Source: an uncultured Prevotellaceae bacterium
Lineage (GTDB): Bacteria > Bacteroidota > Bacteroidia > Bacteroidales > Bacteroidaceae
Direction: 5' to 3'
Assembly (NCBI GenBank): GCA_946539635.1
Contig: CAMNHS010000025.1
Coordinates: 1-14,033 of the forward strand
DNA: 14,033 bases
The first letter of the stretch is position 1. Each line of letters opens with the position of its first letter. Of the stretch, positions 1-6,626 are shown one piece after another. A program made the position numbers and the translations under genes. The notes below the pieces were generated by a model. The model did not search any database and was not told the origin of the DNA. It saw only the letters and a program-made list of their open reading frames with translations.

Positions 1-32
1 AAAACAGTTATTTTTGCCATAACACAAAAAAA

Positions 33-58
33 TGCACACTTTTATTTGCAAGTGTGCA
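33..58. repeat. Perfect inverted repeat over the -33 element; possible operator
   Basis: TGCACACTT at 33-41 is matched exactly by AAGTGTGCA at 50-58, with an 8-base loop. The loop holds the TTTG that serves as the -33 element of the promoter for the acyl-CoA synthetase operon. A-runs flank both sides, so on the minus strand the stem is followed by a T-run and could act as a terminator for leftward transcription. On the plus strand there is no T-run. Because no leftward gene lies immediately to the right, a regulator-binding site is my preferred reading, but this is inference. Confidence 0.5.
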
Positions 59-76
59 AAAAAAAATATACCTTTG
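45..76 (+). promoter_or_regulatory. Bacteroidota-type promoter of the acyl-CoA synthetase operon
   Basis: TTTG at 45-48 and TACCTTTG at 69-76 are separated by 20 bp, fitting the Bacteroidota housekeeping pattern (TTTG, spacer of about 19-21, TAnnTTTG). Transcription would start a few bases after 76, leaving a leader of about 100 bases before the ATG at 184. I see no convincing riboswitch or strong hairpin in that leader. Confidence 0.7.
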
Positions 77-183
77 CATCCGCGAAACTCCTCATGTTCG
101 GCATACAAAAACAAATTTTATCTGCTCTCACTAAACTGGAGCTTTGCACAGAATTTAAAATTTTGAGCAACTAAATCGACCAA

Positions 184-1842
184 ATGGAAGAAATAAAAAG
201 TTTTAATCAGTGTATTGAAGACAGTATCAAGAAAAACTGGGAACTGGACGCACTGACTGATTACAAGGGTGCCACTCTGCAGTATCATGATGTGGCAAGA
301 AAAATTGAGAAGCTACACATACTGTTTGAGAACAGCGGTGTTCAGCGTGGTGACAAGATAGCCCTCTGCGGACGCAACATGAGCCATTGGGCTGTTGCTT
401 TTCTGGCTACCCTGACATACGGCGCCGTAGCTGTGCCTATACTGCATGAGTTTACGGCTGACCAGATTCACCACATAGTAAACCACTCCGAGGCTCGCCT
501 GCTGTTTGTGGGTGATGTGGTGGCTGAGGAGATAACGCCAGACAAGATGCCTGCTCTGGAGGGTATCATAAACATCCCAGACTTCTCGCTGATGGTGTCA
601 CGTTCGGAAAAGCTGTACTATGCCCGTGAGAACCTCAACAGGCTTTATGGTGAGAAATTCCCAAAGTATTTCCGTAAGGATGACGTAAACTACTATAAGG
701 AGCAGAGTCCCGATGAATTGGCTCTCATCAACTATACCTCTGGTACAACTGGTTTCTCAAAGGGTGTGATGATACCTTACCGCGCCATGTGGTCAAACCT
801 CGACTTTGCATGCGAGGTGCTGGATGCTCATTTGCATCCTGGTGACAACACCATTTCCATCCTGCCTATGGCACATATGTACGGAATGGCATTTGAATTT
901 GTGAAGGAATTCATGAGCGGTTGTCACATCTTCTACCTTACACGCATTCCTTCTCCTGCTGTCGTAGCACAGGCTTTCAAGGACATCAAGCCTGTTGTCA
1001 TTATTGCTGTGCCTCTCATCATAGAGAAGATAATCCGCAAGAAAGTGTTCCCGAAGCTTTCTCCTGCTATCCGCGTGCTGATGAGCACTCCTATTTTGGG
1101 AGGCAAGATAAAGGAAAAGATTAAGAATCAGGTATATGATGCCTTTGGTGGGAACCTCTACGAGATTATCGTCGGTGGTGCTGCCCTGAACCAGGAGGTG
1201 GAGCATTTCATGAAATCAATAAAATTCCCTCTCACCGTTGGTTATGGTGCTACAGAATGTGCTCCTATCATCTCATACGCTGACTGGACAACGCACAAGA
1301 CTGGTTCGTGTGGCAGACAGGTGGTACACATGGAGGTAAAGATAGACAGCAAGCATCCTCATCGCCAGCCAGGCGAGATTCTGGCTCGTGGTATGAACGT
1401 GATGTTGGGATACTACAAGAACGAAGAGGCTACAGCAGCAGCTATCGACAAGGACGGATGGTATCATACTGGTGACCTCGGCATCATGGACCGCAAGGGC
1501 AACATCTTCATCAAGGGTCGTTCGAAGAACATGCTGCTGGGTCCTTCAGGACAGAATATATTCCCTGAGGAGATAGAGGACGCCTTGAATTCTTTGCCTC
1601 TCGTTAACGAATGTATCGTAGTGCAGCGTGACCAGAAACTGGTGGCTCTCGTACATCCTGATATCGAGACCTGTGCTGCCAGAAATATGTCGAGTGAGGA
1701 CGTCATGAACGTGATGAACCAGAATCTTCAGACTCTCAATGAGTCACAGCCTGCATACTGCAAGGTATCGAGCATTGAGATTCATGACGAGGAATTTGAG
1801 AAGACTCCGAAGAGAAGTATCAAACGTTATCTCTATCAATAA
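184..1842 (+). CDS. AMP-forming acyl-CoA synthetase (long-chain fatty acid-CoA ligase type)
   Basis: A 552-residue adenylate-forming enzyme expected to activate a fatty acid with ATP and load it onto CoA in the cytoplasm, feeding lipid synthesis or remodelling. The family motifs are all visible: the P-loop-like YTSGTTGFSKG near residue 185, GYGATECAPI near 353, the YHTGDLG aspartate motif near 428, the GRSKNMLLGPSGQNIFPEEIE hinge region near 445-465, and the C-terminal KRSIKRYLY segment with the lysine needed for adenylation. Length is normal for the Bacteroidota version. The ATG at 184 follows a good promoter and is the only sensible start. It leads an operon with a miaA-like gene, a lipid-kinase-like gene and an MFS gene. 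Chain-length specificity cannot be read from the sequence. The last 59 bases also encode the presumed start of the next gene. Confidence 0.9.
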   Translation: MEEIKSFNQCIEDSIKKNWELDALTDYKGATLQYHDVARKIEKLHILFENSGVQRGDKIALCGRNMSHWAVAFLATLTYGAVAVPILHEFTADQIHHIVNHSEARLLFVGDVVAEEITPDKMPALEGIINIPDFSLMVSRSEKLYYARENLNRLYGEKFPKYFRKDDVNYYKEQSPDELALINYTSGTTGFSKGVMIPYRAMWSNLDFACEVLDAHLHPGDNTISILPMAHMYGMAFEFVKEFMSGCHIFYLTRIPSPAVVAQAFKDIKPVVIIAVPLIIEKIIRKKVFPKLSPAIRVLMSTPILGGKIKEKIKNQVYDAFGGNLYEIIVGGAALNQEVEHFMKSIKFPLTVGYGATECAPIISYADWTTHKTGSCGRQVVHMEVKIDSKHPHRQPGEILARGMNVMLGYYKNEEATAAAIDKDGWYHTGDLGIMDRKGNIFIKGRSKNMLLGPSGQNIFPEEIEDALNSLPLVNECIVVQRDQKLVALVHPDIETCAARNMSSEDVMNVMNQNLQTLNESQPAYCKVSSIEIHDEEFEKTPKRSIKRYLYQ

Positions 1843-2530
1843 CCTGATTGTCATAACGGGTCCTACTGCCTGTGGCAAGACACGTATTGCTACAAAGCTG
1901 GCAGCGCAAATCGGTGGCGAGATACTTTCTGCTGACTCCAGACAGGTGTATCGGCGCATGGACATCGGAACAGGAAAGGACCTGAAGGATTATGAGGTGG
2001 ATGGCAAGAAGATTCCTTATCACCTCATAGACATCGCAGAGCCGGGGGAACGATATAACCTGTATCGCTACCTGCAGGATTTTCACAAGGCGTACGAGGA
2101 CATCGTAGCTCGTGGCATGCAACCTATCCTATGTGGTGGCACAGGACTATATATCGAAGGTGTACTGAAAGGATATTTGGGGAGTAATGAGTTTAACGGA
2201 TACACCCTGATAGGCATCAGCATTCCGCGCGAACTTAGAAGAGAACGCATCACACAACGACTGTATGCCCGCCTTGAAGAGGGAATGGTTGACGAGGTGA
2301 GAGGCCTGCTCGACGAAGGGGTTCCTGCCGAACGACTCATAGCATACGGACTGGAGTATAAATATTTGACGAAATACATACTGGGTGAGTATTCCTACGA
2401 CGAAATGGTCCACCTGCTGGAAATCGCCATACATCAGTTTGCAAAAAGACAGATGACATGGTTCAGAGGAATGGAACGACGTGGGTTTACAATAGACTGG
2501 AGGCCATATGATGAAGAATTAAGAATTTAG
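1784..2530 (+). CDS. miaA: MiaA-type tRNA dimethylallyltransferase, short form lacking the helical insertion
   Basis: MiaA transfers a dimethylallyl group to N6 of A37 in tRNAs that read U-starting codons. Core motifs are present: P-loop GPTACGKT (about residues 26-33 from the chosen start), DSRQVYRRMDIGTGKD near 51, GGTGLYIEGVLKG near 118, and the C-terminal GLEYKYL and FAKRQMTWFRGMERRGF blocks typical of Bacteroidota MiaA. After GGTGLYIEGVLKG the chain passes in a few residues to YTLIGISIPRELRRERI; full-length MiaA (about 300 residues) has some 55 extra residues here, forming the helical domain that grips the anticodon stem. The start is unclear: the P-loop begins 17 bases after the acyl-CoA synthetase stop with no ATG, GTG or TTG between, so I chose the ATG at 1784, inside that gene. 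An ATG at 1739, a TTG at 1796 or a near-cognate codon near 1844 are alternatives. The stop lies in an AATT heptad array. Confidence 0.8.
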   Translation: MTRNLRRLRREVSNVISINNLIVITGPTACGKTRIATKLAAQIGGEILSADSRQVYRRMDIGTGKDLKDYEVDGKKIPYHLIDIAEPGERYNLYRYLQDFHKAYEDIVARGMQPILCGGTGLYIEGVLKGYLGSNEFNGYTLIGISIPRELRRERITQRLYARLEEGMVDEVRGLLDEGVPAERLIAYGLEYKYLTKYILGEYSYDEMVHLLEIAIHQFAKRQMTWFRGMERRGFTIDWRPYDEELRI

Positions 2531-2546
2531 AATTAGGAATTAATTG
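2517..2546 (+). repeat. AATT heptad array 1 (miaA / lipid-kinase junction)
   Basis: AATT starts at 2517, 2524, 2531 and 2538, a strict 7-base period, and once more at 2542. Units include AATTAAG, AATTTAG and AATTAGG. The array encodes the last residues of the MiaA-like protein and its TAG stop (2528-2530), then runs to the TTG start of the next gene at 2544. It contains stop codons in all three forward frames. Similar arrays occur at 6595-6626 and 10293-10314. Confidence 0.7.
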
Positions 2547-3461
2547 AAGACTGGTATCATATATTGCCCTTTTCATAGTCCTTACGAGAATGCTGCAAAG
2601 CGACGTGAAAGGATTGAGGCTTTACTTCAGGAATATGGAGTAGAGTATGACATCGTGCAGAGCGAGAAGCAGCAGAGTGTATCACGTCTGGTGACTATGA
2701 TGATAAACAATGGTTATGACAACATCGTAATCATTGGTGGCGACAGTGCACTAAACGATGCTGTCAATTGCCTCATGAAAGTAGAAAAGCAGGTGCGTGA
2801 GAAAATCAGTTTAGGAGTTATTCCGAATGGTATATTCAACGACTTTGCTACTTTTTGGGGATTCTCTCGCAAGAATATCGAACAGGCCGTAAAAGCTATT
2901 CAAAATCATCGCATCCGTACTGTTGACGTAGGATGTCTGAGATATTGGGACAAGGAGAATCTAGAACAGCAGCAGTACTTCCTGAACTGCGTAAACATAG
3001 GACTCCTGGCACGCATTCACACCCTCAGGCAGAATACCCGAAAGGCTCTGTTCTCAAGAAAACTATCCTTTGCCGTATCGCTGATACTGATGCTCTTCCA
3101 ACGTATGGCATACGAGATGAAATATACCATCAACGGAACAACAGAAAACCATCGTGTTATGACAATGTGCATAGGCAGTGCATGGGGATATCACCAGACA
3201 CCAAGTGCTGTGCCATATAACGGTATGCTGGATGTGACGATAGTACGTCGCTCAGGACTGACACAACTCATCAACGGGATATACCTGTTCCTGAAGGGTG
3301 AGATGCTGAACCATAAGCGCATCAGACTGTATCGCACCACAAGGGTGGAGATAGAAGGCAAGCACCTTCCCGTTTCTGTTGACGGACATCCCACACAGGT
3401 AGGCAATTCCCCACTCCGCATCGACATCGAAAAAGAAGAGATAAATTTCATCATTGAATAG
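2544..3461 (+). CDS. Diacylglycerol/lipid kinase-like protein with divergent active site
   Basis: A 305-residue protein of the DAGK catalytic fold (YegS/DgkB-like), expected to phosphorylate diacylglycerol or a related lipid. The nucleotide-binding signature normally written GGDGT(L)NE reads GGDSALND at residues 65-72. The usual DGxLDV motif reads NGMLDV (N226), and the C-terminal DGE that carries the catalytic glutamate in DgkB-type enzymes reads DGH (280-282). From memory, Bacteroidota relatives share at least some of these changes, so this is probably a clade trait, but activity cannot be assumed. The TTG at 2544 is the first codon after an in-frame TAA and aligns with the usual Met of the family (MK..IIYCP), so I accept a TTG start. 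It ends in TAGTG, overlapping the next gene by one base. Confidence 0.75.
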   Translation: MKTGIIYCPFHSPYENAAKRRERIEALLQEYGVEYDIVQSEKQQSVSRLVTMMINNGYDNIVIIGGDSALNDAVNCLMKVEKQVREKISLGVIPNGIFNDFATFWGFSRKNIEQAVKAIQNHRIRTVDVGCLRYWDKENLEQQQYFLNCVNIGLLARIHTLRQNTRKALFSRKLSFAVSLILMLFQRMAYEMKYTINGTTENHRVMTMCIGSAWGYHQTPSAVPYNGMLDVTIVRRSGLTQLINGIYLFLKGEMLNHKRIRLYRTTRVEIEGKHLPVSVDGHPTQVGNSPLRIDIEKEEINFIIE

Positions 3462-4651
3462 TGTCAACACTATGGAATCATAATTACATAAAGGTATGGT
3501 CAGCAAATTTCATGATCTTCTTTTCGTTCATGCTGATTATGCCGATTTTACCTCTTTACCTTTCTGAAGAATTTGGCTCTGGCAAACATACTATCGGAGT
3601 AGTATTGTCAGGATACACCATCATGGCCCTTTTGGCGCGTATCTTTTCGGGATATATCGTTGACACCTACAACAGAAAGACTGTCTTGTTGTTGGCATAC
3701 GGACTTTTTGCCACCTTCTTCTTAGGGTATCTCATTGGCGGTTCGCTGATTCTCTTTGCTATAATACGCACTCTTCATGGAGCGCCTTTCGGTACTGTAA
3801 CAGTATCAAACAGCACTGTTGCCATCGACGTACTGCCAGCAGACAGACGTGCTGAGGGAATAGGTTACTACGGACTTTCCAACAACCTTGCCACTGCCAT
3901 CTCCCCCACTGTCGGAATATATATATATGAAGTATGGGGGAATTTCCAGGCTATCTTCCTGCTATCATTCCTTATGGCTGCAGCAGGGTTTCTGATTAGC
4001 ACTACAGTAAAGCACACCCCTCCTTCGAAGATAGCAGCAGGCCTTGTGCCACCAAAGACGTCACCTGTATCTCTTGACAGATTTTTCCTCGTAAAGGGAT
4101 GGTCAGTAGGTTTGATGCTTGCCATGTTGTCGTTTTCATACGGAGTATTGTCAACATATCTTGCCATCTATTCAAAAGAAGAGTTAGGAATGACACAAGG
4201 GGCAGCAGCATTCTTTCTGATACTCTCTGTCAGCCTTATGGTATCCAGACTTACTGGCAGCAAATCACTGCGCACAGGAAGAGTGGTGCATAATGCTACC
4301 GTCGGAATGTGTATCTCCGTTTTCTCATACCTCGCCTTTGCTGCCATACATAACTACTGGGGATTCTTCGGATGTGCAGTAATATTAGGTCTTGGCAACG
4401 GACATATGTTTCCTGCTGTACAGACGATGTTCGTGAATCTGGCACCAAATAATCGCAGGGGAACAGCAAACTCTTCGATGCTTACATCATGGGATGTAGG
4501 CGTAGGAGCAGGAGTGGTAGTAGGTGGTATCGCATCAGAATTGGCTGGCTATGGTGCAGCATTCTGGATTGCCTCCATTGTGAACATAGTTGGGGTTCTG
4601 TTCTTCTTTGCTTACGTAAAGAGAACCTACAACAAGAACAAACTGCGTTAG
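3461..4651 (+). CDS. MFS transporter, 12-TM drug/metabolite efflux type
   Basis: A 396-residue hydrophobic protein with the major facilitator pattern: about 12 membrane segments, a central cytoplasmic loop around residues 185-210, and the loop 2-3 signature in the form SGYIVDTYNRKTVL. It probably exports a small molecule across the inner membrane; the substrate cannot be predicted. The GTG at 3461 overlaps the previous stop as TAGTG, indicating translational coupling; the next in-frame Met is at 3512, already inside the first membrane segment, which supports the GTG. It is the last gene of the acyl-CoA synthetase operon. Its stop overlaps by four bases the stop of the leftward EamA-family gene, so no conventional terminator fits between them. 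Confidence 0.85.
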   Translation: MSTLWNHNYIKVWSANFMIFFSFMLIMPILPLYLSEEFGSGKHTIGVVLSGYTIMALLARIFSGYIVDTYNRKTVLLLAYGLFATFFLGYLIGGSLILFAIIRTLHGAPFGTVTVSNSTVAIDVLPADRRAEGIGYYGLSNNLATAISPTVGIYIYEVWGNFQAIFLLSFLMAAAGFLISTTVKHTPPSKIAAGLVPPKTSPVSLDRFFLVKGWSVGLMLAMLSFSYGVLSTYLAIYSKEELGMTQGAAAFFLILSVSLMVSRLTGSKSLRTGRVVHNATVGMCISVFSYLAFAAIHNYWGFFGCAVILGLGNGHMFPAVQTMFVNLAPNNRRGTANSSMLTSWDVGVGAGVVVGGIASELAGYGAAFWIASIVNIVGVLFFFAYVKRTYNKNKLR

Positions 4652-5640
4652 CGAGAAGATTTCATATTCTGTATTTCTTGAGCCTTACGTTCCATATCAG
4701 CTCGGCTACGCGATATGGTTACTAGCCATACCCCGCTGAATACAAGCACTACTGCCAAAGCATGACTGGGTCGCAAGACACCAATACCAGTAAGCACGCT
4801 GACAACCACTGAAACGAGAGGTTGGACATAGTTATATACTGAGACAACTGTCGGACGCAGTTTCTTCTGACCTATCATAGTAAGGATATAACTGATGTAT
4901 GTACCGAAGAACACCACATACCCTGCTTCCAACCACGACCTTGAGGGGATTGAGTGGCTTACGACTTCGCTGACATGACTGAAAGTGAAGGGAGTCACAA
5001 AAACCGTCGCCCAAAGAAACATCCACTTATTGATTGTAAAGACAGAATAACGCTTTATCAACTTGTTGAACAAAGACAAGTAGAGCGCAAAAGACAATTG
5101 CGCCAACAGGCATAGCAAATCACCCCGTATATCCCCTACCTTGTCGCTGCTATGAGCTGCGGAAGTAAGGATGAGAATCAATGCTCCGCAGCATCCAAGG
5201 AAAACACCAGAAGCTTTTTTCCCCGTAATGGGTTCCTTAAGAATTATTGCTGCCAGAATCATTGCGAAGATAGGCATTGAAGTAGTTACTATCGAGGCAT
5301 TGATTGGTGACGTTATAGAGAGGCCTATGGTATAGCAGCACTGGTTGGTAACCAAACCCAGGAATCCCGCACCTATAAACAGCATCTTATCCCTGAAAGG
5401 TACGTGTTCGTGCTTGACAAACAGCGACGTAAGCCAAAACAGCAGACAACCGCCAGTCACTCGGAAGGTAACCATTGTAAGTCCATCGAAACCATGCGTC
5501 ATAGCATCCTTGCCAAGTGGAGCCATAAGTCCCCAAAAGGCACAGGCGAAAAACATCGACAAGTGAGCAATGACTTCTCCTGAACCCAATATGTTATGCC
5601 TATTCACCTTTGCGTTTTGTTTAAATACATTTTTCATCAT
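4648..5640 (-). CDS. EamA/DMT-family transporter (10-TM)
   Basis: About 330 residues with two EamA repeats and about ten membrane segments. Repeat 1 begins at HLSMFFACAFWGLMAPLGK and contains the typical NQCCYTIGLSITSPINASIV helix and PIFAMILAAIILKEPITGKK; repeat 2 ends with the ...NYVQPLVSVVVSVLTGIGVL pattern. Members export amino acids or other metabolites; the substrate is not evident. A longer reading starts at a TTG at 5652, but those bases are part of the TAAATTTG promoter box (5650-5657), so translation must begin downstream. I chose the first of two adjacent ATG codons at 5640, which gives a very short leader. The C-terminal tail is charged (residues such as RSRADMERK) and cytoplasmic. 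The gene is monocistronic and convergent with the MFS gene. Confidence 0.85.
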   Translation of the reverse strand: MMKNVFKQNAKVNRHNILGSGEVIAHLSMFFACAFWGLMAPLGKDAMTHGFDGLTMVTFRVTGGCLLFWLTSLFVKHEHVPFRDKMLFIGAGFLGLVTNQCCYTIGLSITSPINASIVTTSMPIFAMILAAIILKEPITGKKASGVFLGCCGALILILTSAAHSSDKVGDIRGDLLCLLAQLSFALYLSLFNKLIKRYSVFTINKWMFLWATVFVTPFTFSHVSEVVSHSIPSRSWLEAGYVVFFGTYISYILTMIGQKKLRPTVVSVYNYVQPLVSVVVSVLTGIGVLRPSHALAVVLVFSGVWLVTISRSRADMERKAQEIQNMKSSR

Positions 5641-5649
5641 TTTCGGCCG

Positions 5650-5657
5650 CAAATTTA
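5650..5657 (-). promoter_or_regulatory. -7 box of the EamA-family transporter gene
   Basis: On the minus strand TAAATTTG matches TAnnTTTG exactly. It lies 9 bases before the ATG at 5640, so the leader would be only a few bases long. I see no good TTTG at the expected -33 distance, so the promoter may be weak or activated. The block is part of a 10-bp sequence repeated in inverse orientation at 5719-5728. Confidence 0.55.
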
Positions 5658-5696
5658 GTGATTTTTACTGATTTATAATGAAAAAACTTAAAATTC

Positions 5697-5727
5697 TTGC
5701 AATTTCAGGAATTTATTTCTAAATTTG
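5697..5727 (+). promoter_or_regulatory. Promoter of the aldo/keto reductase operon
   Basis: TTG at 5697-5699 and TAAATTTG at 5720-5727 are separated by 20 bp, a good Bacteroidota promoter. The start of transcription, a few bases after 5727, leaves a leader of about 35-40 bases before the ATG at 5770. This rules out the upstream TTG at 5725 as a start codon because it is inside the -7 box. Confidence 0.65.
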
Positions 5728-5769
5728 CAGCACGAAAGATGTAAGAATCAACATTACAGATACATATTT

Positions 5770-6603
5770 ATGGTATTAAGAGAGAACTATATTGCGAGTC
5801 CTGAGAGATATGCTAATGAAGACAAGATGTATCAGCGCTGTGGATGTTCAGGCATTCTGCTCCCAAAGATTAGTCTTGGTTTTTGGCATAACTTTGGTTA
5901 TGATGCCCCTTGGGATCGTCAGAGAGAAATAACACATTATGCCTTTGACCACGGCATCACACACTTCGACCTGGCCAACAACTATGGTCCTCCATATGGC
6001 GCAGCGGAAGAGAATTTCGGCAAGCTGATGCATGATGACTTCCGCCCTTATCGTGACGAGATGTTCATTGCCTCAAAGGCAGGATATGACATGTGGCAGG
6101 GACCTTATGGCAACTGGGGCTCCAGAAAGTATCTGATGGCAAGCATCGACCAAAGTCTGAAACGTATGCAGTTGGATTATGTGGATTTATTCTATTCACA
6201 TCGCTACGACCCCAACACGCCGTTGGAAGAGACGCTGCAGGCTCTCGTTGACATAGTACGTCAGGGTAAGGCTCTCTATGTTGGCATCTCACGCTGGCCA
6301 TTAGAGGCACTGAAGGTGGCAAGAGAATATCTTGCAGCACACGATGTGCCACTGCTGATATATCAGGGACGACTGAACCTCATCGACAGAGCTCCACAGG
6401 AAGAGGGCATATTGGAATATTGCCATAAACACGGCATCGGATTTATCTCCTTCTCACCTTTGGCATCAGGAAAACTGAGAGACAGATATGAGGAGGCTCT
6501 TAACTGGATATTGGAACAGCAAGGGGTGACATCCATACTGGTTGGCGTCAGCAAGGTGGAGCAGTTGCAGAAGAACATCGACTGCATAATGCACAATTCA
6601 TAA
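5770..6603 (+). CDS. Aldo/keto reductase (YghZ / L-glyceraldehyde-3-phosphate reductase-like), shortened
   Basis: NADPH-dependent reductase of the AKR family, closest by motif to the YghZ type. From the ATG at 5770 it has 277 residues. The catalytic tetrad is visible: D67 and Y72 in FDLANNYG, K103 in ASKAGYD, H144 in FYSHRYD. The coenzyme-binding segments FSPLASG (228-234) and ILVGVSKVEQL (256-266) are also present. Relatives are about 325-345 residues; here the chain goes from SGKLRDRY (to 240) directly to EEALNWILEQQGVTSIL, omitting about 50 residues that usually carry the tail of barrel strand 7 and the following helices. This segment normally lines the cofactor site, so stability or specificity may differ. 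The N-terminal extension before MYQRCG is common in Bacteroidota relatives. The stop lies in an AATT heptad array shared with the start of the next gene. Confidence 0.8.
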   Translation: MVLRENYIASPERYANEDKMYQRCGCSGILLPKISLGFWHNFGYDAPWDRQREITHYAFDHGITHFDLANNYGPPYGAAEENFGKLMHDDFRPYRDEMFIASKAGYDMWQGPYGNWGSRKYLMASIDQSLKRMQLDYVDLFYSHRYDPNTPLEETLQALVDIVRQGKALYVGISRWPLEALKVAREYLAAHDVPLLIYQGRLNLIDRAPQEEGILEYCHKHGIGFISFSPLASGKLRDRYEEALNWILEQQGVTSILVGVSKVEQLQKNIDCIMHNS

Positions 6604-6626
6604 TTCATAATTCATAATTATAATTG
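6595..6626 (+). repeat. AATT heptad array 2 (aldo/keto reductase / HsdR-N junction)
   Basis: AATT starts at 6595, 6602, 6609 and 6616, a strict 7-base period with the unit AATTCAT repeated three times, then again at 6622. The array supplies the last codons and the TAA stop (6601-6603) of the aldo/keto reductase and ends at the TTG start (6624) of the next gene, in the same TAATTGAA context seen at array 1. Confidence 0.7.

Noticed and set aside
2933..3220. A 95-codon open frame inside the lipid-kinase-like gene
   Set aside because: It is an alternative frame of a well-supported gene, without family-like composition or a start signal.
5653..5724. A longer start for the EamA gene (TTG at 5652) and for the reductase (TTG at 5725)
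   Set aside because: Both codons are within TAnnTTTG promoter boxes, so they would be upstream of the transcription start.
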